DNA of 30,187 nt. Source: JADLFV01 sp964471555. Lineage in GTDB: Bacteria > Planctomycetota > Phycisphaerae > Phycisphaerales > Phycisphaeraceae. Shown here one piece after another: positions 25,294 through 30,187 of the stretch. The stretch lies in the NCBI GenBank assembly GCA_964471555.1, contig CAYYGM010000044.1:1-30187 (forward strand), in the 5' to 3' direction. Made by a program: the position numbers and the translations under genes. Under the pieces are notes generated by a model, which saw nothing but the letters and a program-made list of their open reading frames with translations, ran no database searches and was not told the DNA's origin. How positions within the stretch are numbered: the stretch's first letter is position 1; every line of letters starts with the position of its first letter.

Positions 25294-25372
25294 CGGTTTA
25301 CCGTAGAACTCTCCCGGTAAACCGTACGTCTTTCCAGTTAAACCGTACAACTCTCCCGGTGCACCGGGAGCA
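25294..25372. repeat. three 21-bp tandem units with inverted repeats
   Basis: Units at 25303-25323, 25324-25344 and 25345-25365 share the pattern GTA..(A/G)(A)CT(C/T)TCC(C/A)G(G/T)T..ACC. Units 1 and 3 are the most alike. The preceding CGGTTTACCG and the following CCGGTGCACCGG add small palindromes. On the minus strand an open frame turns this into a 7-residue repeat (GELYGLT, GKTYGLP, GEFYGKP), but there is no other sign of a gene. Confidence 0.6.
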
Positions 25373-25446
25373 GCAGCCGGTGAAGTTTCCGCGGCCCGCA
25401 CGACGGCAGGGGAAATGAAAGGGGTCACACATCGCCACCCCCTCAA

Positions 25447-25555
25447 TAAAAATGGCCGCCCCCCGTTAAGGTGACGGCCGGTCGGACCGTAGTCCGTGGC
25501 CTGCGAATCCTTCGTCTTGTTACGAGAAGGCTTCGAGGCGGGATTGGATAGACAC
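25447..25555 (-). ncRNA. tracrRNA of the type II-C CRISPR-Cas system
   Basis: The RNA is read from the minus strand. Its 5' part (25554-25519) is an anti-repeat matching the CRISPR repeat at 30152-30187: 29 of 36 positions are identical and three of the seven differences give G-U pairs. The mismatches include a central two-base internal loop, as is usual between repeat and anti-repeat. The tail has a nexus-like hairpin (CGGAC/GTCCG with a 4-nt loop, 25483-25496), then a GC-rich terminator hairpin. A promoter ends 5 bp before the proposed start. It lies 55 bp upstream of cas9 and diverges from it. The length would be about 109 nt. It would pair with crRNA precursors for processing and Cas9 loading. 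Confidence 0.9.
25448..25479 (-). terminator. intrinsic terminator of the tracrRNA
   Basis: On the minus strand, GGCCG (25479-25475) pairs with CGGCC (25458-25454), with partial pairing inside, and is followed by A and then five T residues (complement of 25448-25452). This sets both the strand and the 3' end of the tracrRNA. Confidence 0.8.
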
Positions 25556-25559
25556 ATTG

Positions 25560-25587
25560 GTTATACTCTTGGTCGTTGTTCTGTCAA
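25560..25587 (-). promoter_or_regulatory. tracrRNA promoter
   Basis: On the minus strand, a perfect TTGACA (25587-25582) and TATAAC (25565-25560, five of six consensus bases) are 16 bp apart. The expected start, about 5-7 bp beyond the -10, coincides with the first base of the anti-repeat. The -35 lies inside the short leader of cas9, which begins at 25610, so any cas9 promoter must overlap this region. TATACT on the plus strand at 25562-25567 is a possible cas9 -10 without a clear -35. Confidence 0.8.
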
Positions 25588-25609
25588 GTTATTTTTCTGG
25601 GAGGCCCCT

Positions 25610-28600
25610 ATGTCCATCACTCTCGGCTTAGACCTTGGCCCCAATTCCATCGGCTGGGCGCTGGTTGATGACAAAGACAAGCATCTGATCGATTGCGGCG
25701 TACGCATCTTCCCGGAAGGGGTTGACAATTTCGACACCAAGAAGGAGAAACCACGCAACGAGGCTCGCCGGATCGCGCGTGGCATGCGCCGCCAGATTCG
25801 TCGTCGTGCGGATCGTAAACGCCGGCTGCGCTCCGCACTTGTTCAACTTGGTCTGCTTCCTGAGAACCCCGACGAACAAGAACGACTCTGCGAAACAGAC
25901 CCCTACGTCCTGCGTGTTCGCGCCCTCGATGAGCCATTGGCCGTGCATGAACTGGGGCGGGTCTTTCTTCACCTCAACCAGCGTCGTGGGTTCCTTTCTA
26001 ACCGCAAAAAGGAGAGAAAGAGCGGCGAAGTTAAAGGTATGCTCGCGGAAATCAGCGAGCTTGCCGCTGACATCGAGAAAACCGGCTGCCGCACGCTCGG
26101 CGAATATCTCCACCGCAAGGTGCAATCGCTCGATCACACCAGCCGCAACGAGAACGACCACGTACGCGGCCGTCATACACTGCGCAAATTACTGCTCGAT
26201 GAGTTTGACGCGATCTGGAAAGCACAGTCGCCGCACCATCCCGACCTGCTGACCGACAAGCTGCGATATGGTTCGCAAGGCCCGCAGAAGCAGCCACATG
26301 TCCCGCGCCCCCGGAAGCATGGTGAAAGTTTACTGGAAGCGTTTGGCCTGGAAGGATTGATTTTCTTTCAGCGCCCGATGTATTGGCCGCGTTCTGTGGT
26401 GGGCATGTGTGAACTTGAGCCGAAACAGAAACGGTGCCCGCGTGCCGATCGCAGAGCTCAGCGGTTCCGAATGTTGCAAGAGGTCAACAATCTCCGCTAT
26501 ATCGATCCGGACACCAATGAAGAAATGCAGCTTGACGAACAACATCGCGCCCTGCTGCTGGACAAGCTGGCCAAGAGCCGGGAAATGGATTTCGAGAAAA
26601 TCCGCAAGACGTTGGGTTTTCTCGAAACGGTCCAGTTCAACCTGGAGGCTGGCAAGCGGAAGAAAATTCAGGGCATGGTGACCGATGCCATGCTGGCATC
26701 GAAAAACGCCATCGGCCCCGCCTGGCACAAATTGCCCGAGGACCGCAAAAATGCGATTGTCGATTTGCTGGCCCGTTCAGTGGATGACGACGAAACACAC
26801 GAACGGCTCACTACGGATTACGGCCTGACCGCAGAACAGGCGGATGCGGCTCTGGATGCCGAGTTGCCACCGGGTTACGTCAATCTGTCTCTTAAAGCTA
26901 TTGAGAAACTATTGCCATACATGGAGCAAGGAATGCTCTATTGGCATAGTGATCCTGCACGGTCAGCTCGACACGCCGCAGGCTACGAAGACCATTCTGC
27001 GTTGCAGCGGCGGATATTTGACAAACTGCCCGATCCGGCCCGTACACGGGATGCCCGGATCGGCGACATCCCCAACCCCGTGGTCAAGCGAGCTTTGGTT
27101 GAGTTACGCAAAGTGGTCAATGCCATCATCCGCGAACACGGCAAACCCGACGCGGTTCACGTGGAGATGGCTCGAAATATGAAGCCACGCCCCAAACCCG
27201 GCACTGAGGGTTACAGGAGATATATGCAGCGCATTGAAGAAATGCGAGAGAGAGAAGCCAGACGCGATCATGCCGCCAACGAAATCCGCAAACTAAAGGA
27301 TCAGGGGATCAGCGTCTATGTCAACCGTGACAGCATCCTCCAATACCTGCTGTGGGAGCAGCAGGATCATTCCTGTATCTACTGCGGCAACAAGATCAGT
27401 CAGGCTCAGCTTTTCGGCGGCGAAATCGACGTGGACCACATCTTGCCCTACTCGCGCAGTCTCGATGATTCACAGATGAACAAGGTCATCTGTCATCGTG
27501 GATGCAATGCTGATAAGGGCAACAAAACACCACACGAGTGGCTGGCTGACAGCAACCCGGGCAAATACGAACAAGTCTGCCAATTCGCGCTGTCCCTTGT
27601 CCGCAAGGGACCGTTCCCCTACAGGAAATACCGGCGTCTCATTCAGAAAGAACTGGAGCTTGACGATTTCATCGCCCGGCAACTGACCGCCACCGGATAC
27701 ATCGCCCGCGCCACCGCTGAATATCTGCGCTGCCTCTTCGAGCACGATCACGACGTGCTCGGCCTTAAGGGCGAACTGACGGCCGAACTGCGCCGGCAAT
27801 GGGGCCTCAACGACGCCTTGCGCAATGACGGATTGGACCTGAAAACGCGCGATGATCATCGGCATCACGCCATCGACGCCATCGTGGTCGCCCTGACCGA
27901 CCGCTCCCGCCTGCAACAACTCTCGCGCATCCGCAAGGCGGGCGGCGTCCTGAAAACCGGTGAAGCGCTCGAATATCCCTGGGAATCGTTCCGCGATGAT
28001 GTCGTTGCGAAAGCCAATGACCTGAAGGTTTCCCATCGCGCAGAACGCAAGGTTGCCGGGGCCCTGCATGAGGACACTTTTTACGGTCCAACCGAAAGCG
28101 ATGGCCTTTTCGTGGTTCGCAAGCCGTTGGAGGCGTTATCTCCCAACGAAGTGCCGCTGATCCGTGATGAGGGTATTCGACGGATCATAGAAGGCCGTCT
28201 GGCAGCATATGGCATCGAAATAGGGCGCGGCAAGAAAGTCGATACAAAGAAGTGGCGCGAAGCGATGAACAACGTCGCCATGCCCTCCGGCGTACCCATC
28301 AAGCGAGTCCGCGTGCTTCGCAAAGAGCAAACCATCCAGCCGATTCGTGAAGGACGACCCGATCAGGCATACGTCAAGCCCGGCTCAACCCACCATCTGG
28401 CATTGTTCGAGTGGCAGGAAAACGGCAGACGAAAGCGCGATGCAGTGTTCGTCACCATGTTGGAAGCTATCAATCGCTTGAAACGACACGAGCCGGTCAT
28501 TCAGCGAACACCGCCCAAGAATCATCCGACCATTCCATCGACTGCCACTTTTGTTTTTTCCCTCAGTCGTGGGGAAGCGGTACTGGCGAAGGTTAATGGC

Positions 28601-28783
28601 GATGTACAATTATTGATACTTCAAACTGCCATATCGACTAACCGCAGACTGATTTTCGCCAAGCATACTGATGCTCGAAAAAGTGATAAAGTGCAAAAGA
28701 TTGCATACTCACCCAGGGACTTTGGCGATCTTCGCAAGGTCACCGTTGATCCGCTGGGGCGGATTCGCTGGGCAAATGACTGA
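25610..28783 (+). CDS. cas9: Cas9 RNA-guided DNA endonuclease, type II-C
   Basis: This compact Cas9 of 1057 residues would cut DNA matched by a crRNA:tracrRNA guide. RuvC-I is at the N-terminus (LGLDLGPNSIGWALVD, D8), followed by an Arg-rich bridge helix (residues about 50-85). The recognition lobe follows, with NQRRGFLSNRKKE near its start. RuvC-II is HVEMARN (E519). The HNH domain has D609/H610 (EIDVDHILPYSRS) and N633 (CNADKGN), with two cysteine pairs (C589/C592 and C628/C632) that may bind zinc. RuvC-III is HHAIDAIVVAL (H753, D756). The last 230 or so residues would be the wedge and PAM-interacting part. All catalytic residues are present. The ATG at 25610 has GGGAGG 5 nt upstream; an in-frame start at 25496 would run through the tracrRNA and is rejected. 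Size, and the absence of csn2 and cas4, support subtype II-C. Confidence 0.98.
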   Translation: MSITLGLDLGPNSIGWALVDDKDKHLIDCGVRIFPEGVDNFDTKKEKPRNEARRIARGMRRQIRRRADRKRRLRSALVQLGLLPENPDEQERLCETDPYVLRVRALDEPLAVHELGRVFLHLNQRRGFLSNRKKERKSGEVKGMLAEISELAADIEKTGCRTLGEYLHRKVQSLDHTSRNENDHVRGRHTLRKLLLDEFDAIWKAQSPHHPDLLTDKLRYGSQGPQKQPHVPRPRKHGESLLEAFGLEGLIFFQRPMYWPRSVVGMCELEPKQKRCPRADRRAQRFRMLQEVNNLRYIDPDTNEEMQLDEQHRALLLDKLAKSREMDFEKIRKTLGFLETVQFNLEAGKRKKIQGMVTDAMLASKNAIGPAWHKLPEDRKNAIVDLLARSVDDDETHERLTTDYGLTAEQADAALDAELPPGYVNLSLKAIEKLLPYMEQGMLYWHSDPARSARHAAGYEDHSALQRRIFDKLPDPARTRDARIGDIPNPVVKRALVELRKVVNAIIREHGKPDAVHVEMARNMKPRPKPGTEGYRRYMQRIEEMREREARRDHAANEIRKLKDQGISVYVNRDSILQYLLWEQQDHSCIYCGNKISQAQLFGGEIDVDHILPYSRSLDDSQMNKVICHRGCNADKGNKTPHEWLADSNPGKYEQVCQFALSLVRKGPFPYRKYRRLIQKELELDDFIARQLTATGYIARATAEYLRCLFEHDHDVLGLKGELTAELRRQWGLNDALRNDGLDLKTRDDHRHHAIDAIVVALTDRSRLQQLSRIRKAGGVLKTGEALEYPWESFRDDVVAKANDLKVSHRAERKVAGALHEDTFYGPTESDGLFVVRKPLEALSPNEVPLIRDEGIRRIIEGRLAAYGIEIGRGKKVDTKKWREAMNNVAMPSGVPIKRVRVLRKEQTIQPIREGRPDQAYVKPGSTHHLALFEWQENGRRKRDAVFVTMLEAINRLKRHEPVIQRTPPKNHPTIPSTATFVFSLSRGEAVLAKVNGDVQLLILQTAISTNRRLIFAKHTDARKSDKVQKIAYSPRDFGDLRKVTVDPLGRIRWAND

Positions 28784-28855
28784 TTGATGAGTTGAGTAGG
28801 CTGCCGATTCAGACGATAGCGCTCCGGAGCACCCTGCCGTTCCGGAGGCTGATCG

Positions 28856-29770
28856 GTGATCAAGCGCACCATCGAAATCTCGCAGCAGCCCATGCATCTG
28901 TCAGCCAGGCTGGATCAGCTTGTCTGTCAGCCTTTCAATGCCGATAAATCGCAGGCGACCACCATCCCCGCGGAAGATATTGGTTTGCTGGCGGTCGATC
29001 ACCCCCAGGTCACCTTCACCCAGGGAGCGTTTCAGGCCTTGCTTGCCCAGGGAGCGGCGGTGATGTTCTGCGGCCGCGACCATCTCCCGGCCGGTCTGCT
29101 GCTGCCGATCTCCAATCAGACGCAACAGGTTACCCGACTCCGCGCCCAGATCAACGCCTCCAAGCCCCTGTGCAAGCGACTCTGGCAGCAGATCGTGATC
29201 GCTAAGGTCCGTGCTCAAGCAGCGCCCCCGGAAGTTGACGATCGCACCCGACGAAAACTACTCAACCTCGCTGATGAGGTGAAGTCCGGCGACACGAGCA
29301 ACGTCGAAGCCCAGGCGGCGAAAGTCTATTGGGCGGCTTGGCGAGCGGAATTTAAGGGATTCGCCAGAAATCCTGATGGGGATGATCCCATCAACGCCCA
29401 GCTCAACTACGGCTATGCCGTGCTGCGAGCCGCGGTCGCCCGCGCCATCGTCGCGGCTGGTCTGCACCCGGCGCTGGGTTTGCAACACTCCAACCGCTCC
29501 AATGCCTTTTGCCTGGCGGATGATCTTGTGGAGCCGCTTCGCCCCGTAGTTGATCAGCAGGTCCGCCGGCTCCAGCGCGAGGAACGCACGGATTTATCGC
29601 AGGCCAACAAAGGCGCCCTGCTGGCCCTGTTGACTGTCCCCATGAAACTGGATGGCCAAACCGGGCCGCTCATGGTTCAACTGCATCGTGTGGTGGCGTC
29701 GCTGGTGCGCAGTTTTGAGGGAAAAAAGCCTGTGCTGGAACTGGCACAGCCCTTGGAATGGGGCGGCTGA
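28856..29770 (+). CDS. cas1: Cas1 spacer-integration endonuclease
   Basis: This 304-residue protein is the integrase subunit of the Cas1-Cas2 complex, which inserts new spacers at the array. The catalytic set is visible: E151 (SNVEAQAAKVYWAAW), H211 (GLQHSNRSNAF) and D222/D223 with E226 (CLADDLVEPLRPVVD), as in type II Cas1 proteins. The start is a GTG at 28856 with GGAGG 7 nt upstream; it lies 72 bp after cas9, and the gap contains a small palindrome (GCTCCGGAGC, 28821-28830). The N-terminus (KRTIEISQQPMHLSARLDQL) and length are typical. The gene is followed directly by cas2 and should be co-transcribed with cas9. Confidence 0.97.
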   Translation: MIKRTIEISQQPMHLSARLDQLVCQPFNADKSQATTIPAEDIGLLAVDHPQVTFTQGAFQALLAQGAAVMFCGRDHLPAGLLLPISNQTQQVTRLRAQINASKPLCKRLWQQIVIAKVRAQAAPPEVDDRTRRKLLNLADEVKSGDTSNVEAQAAKVYWAAWRAEFKGFARNPDGDDPINAQLNYGYAVLRAAVARAIVAAGLHPALGLQHSNRSNAFCLADDLVEPLRPVVDQQVRRLQREERTDLSQANKGALLALLTVPMKLDGQTGPLMVQLHRVVASLVRSFEGKKPVLELAQPLEWGG

Positions 29771-29772
29771 TC

Positions 29773-30102
29773 GTGTATATCAGTGGGTACCGATGCATGT
29801 GGGTTCTGACCATGTTCGACCTGCCGGTGGACACCAAGAAGGCCCGGCGGGCCTACGCGCTGTTCCGCAAGAAGCTTCTCAAGGACGGCTTCGCAAAAAT
29901 GCAGTTTTCCGTCTATATCCGTCACTGTGCCAGCGAAGAGAACGCAGAGGTCCATATGCGGCGAGTGGAGCAGGCGGTGCCGGACGACGGGGAGGTGCGG
30001 GTCATCACCATCACCGACAAACAGTTCGAACGGATGCGCGTTTTCTGGGGAAAACGACGCCGCCAACCCGAACAACCCCCTGCCCAGCTCGAGCTTTTTT
30101 AG
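29773..30102 (+). CDS. cas2: Cas2 spacer-integration subunit
   Basis: This small ferredoxin-fold protein of about 109 residues bridges Cas1 dimers in the integration complex. The N-terminal strand YRCMWVLTMFDLPVDTKKARRAY carries the conserved Asp of FDLP, and DGFAKMQFSVYIRHC follows, both typical of type II-C Cas2. I prefer the GTG at 29773, 2 bp after the cas1 stop, because relatives start a few residues before YRCMW. An ATG at 29758, overlapping the end of cas1 by 13 bp, is a real alternative. The C-terminus is basic, then proline-rich and ends LELF. It is the last cas gene; the first CRISPR repeat begins 49 bp beyond its stop codon. Confidence 0.95.
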   Translation: MYISGYRCMWVLTMFDLPVDTKKARRAYALFRKKLLKDGFAKMQFSVYIRHCASEENAEVHMRRVEQAVPDDGEVRVITITDKQFERMRVFWGKRRRQPEQPPAQLELF

Positions 30103-30151
30103 CGGCCAAAGCGGGTCAAGTGCCGTTCTCTGCGTGGTTTACGCGGGAAAG

Positions 30152-30187
30152 AGTCTATCCAATCCCGACTCGAAACCAACCCGCAAC
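30152..30187 (-). CRISPR. first visible CRISPR repeat of an array running out of the window
   Basis: This 36-bp sequence ends exactly at the window edge. On the minus strand it reads GTTGCGGGTTGGTTTCGAG..., ending in GGATTGGATAGACT, with the GTTG/GCTG-type start common in type II-C repeats. It is identified by its match (29 of 36) to the anti-repeat in the tracrRNA at 25519-25554. The tracrRNA strand implies that crRNAs are transcribed from the minus strand, toward cas2. The 3' end TAGACT fits the TANNNT pattern of a -10 box, so promoters within repeats, as in some II-C systems, are possible. No spacer or second repeat is visible. Confidence 0.87.

Larger units (their letters stand above)
24758..25446. 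other. gene-free repetitive intergenic region
   Basis: I see no credible gene in these 690 bp. The open frames here are built from repeats. It holds a short-repeat mosaic (24821-25022), a block with three 21-bp units (25294-25372) and two copies of CGGTTTACCG (24798-24807, 25294-25303). The part between 25023 and 25293 shows no structure I can name. The right edge is the terminator of the tracrRNA gene. Confidence 0.6.

Noticed and set aside
24848..25306. Plus-strand open frame of 152 codons in the repeat region
   Set aside because: Its first third is a translation of short tandem repeats and the rest has no family resemblance or ribosome site.
25243..25557. Minus-strand open frame of 104 codons with a 7-residue repeat
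   Set aside because: It runs through the whole tracrRNA and its terminator; the peptide repeat is the translation of the 21-bp DNA repeat.
25496..25609. N-terminal extension of cas9 to an upstream ATG
   Set aside because: It would place the anti-repeat and tracrRNA promoter inside cas9. The ATG at 25610 has an excellent ribosome site and begins with the normal RuvC-I strand.
30103..30151. Leader or small hairpin (GCGT/ACGC) between cas2 and the repeat
   Set aside because: The stem is too short and common in GC-rich DNA; I cannot support a leader or terminator here.

Overview
The window reads as part of a high-GC chromosome from a planctomycete-like bacterium, most likely near the Phycisphaerae. 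This assignment is an inference. It rests on a formylglycine sulfatase with a Tat signal, a run of PEP-CTERM proteins, a planctomycete-style prepilin-like protein with a DGH motif, dockerin-type repeats, and short repetitive intergenic DNA. No rRNA or tRNA gene was recognised.

Region 1 (1-9000) looks like glycan degradation plus a metabolic gene. A GH106-like lipoprotein and a Tat-exported sulfatase lie on the minus strand. They diverge from a sialidase-like secreted protein and a secreted protein of unknown family on the plus strand. A glutamate dehydrogenase-family gene follows on the minus strand.

Region 2 (9128-16591) is a tightly packed six-gene minus-strand operon for an exported polysaccharide. 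In transcription order it encodes a FemAB/GNAT-like acyltransferase, a Mur-ligase-like ATPase, a polysaccharide pyruvyl transferase-like protein, a CapK/PaaK-like adenylate-forming enzyme, a GT4 glycosyltransferase and a Wzx-like flippase. Several junctions overlap or nearly touch, which implies translational coupling.

Region 3 (16832-24757) encodes cell-surface proteins. Five tandem paralogous PEP-CTERM proteins are separated by almost constant 64-68 bp spacers and have one good upstream promoter. Next come a large protein that joins a PstS-like phosphate-binding domain to dockerin-like repeats and a PEP-CTERM tail, a prepilin-like protein whose cleavage motif is duplicated around a palindromic insert, and a stand-alone OmpR/PhoB-type DNA-binding domain. 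The PEP-CTERM proteins are probably sorted by an exosortase encoded elsewhere, and the Region 2 polysaccharide is a plausible partner matrix.

Region 4 (24758-25446) is about 700 bp without a credible gene. It holds a mosaic of short repeats and a three-unit 21-bp repeat.

Region 5 (25447-30187) is a compact type II-C CRISPR-Cas locus: tracrRNA (minus strand), then cas9, cas1 and cas2 (plus strand), then one 36-bp CRISPR repeat that ends exactly at the last base of the window. The tracrRNA was found by matching its anti-repeat to that terminal repeat: 29 of 36 positions are identical and 3 more allow G-U pairs. It has its own promoter and a terminator hairpin with a T tract. The orientation implies that crRNAs are read from the minus strand, toward the cas genes. 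No spacer lies inside the window.
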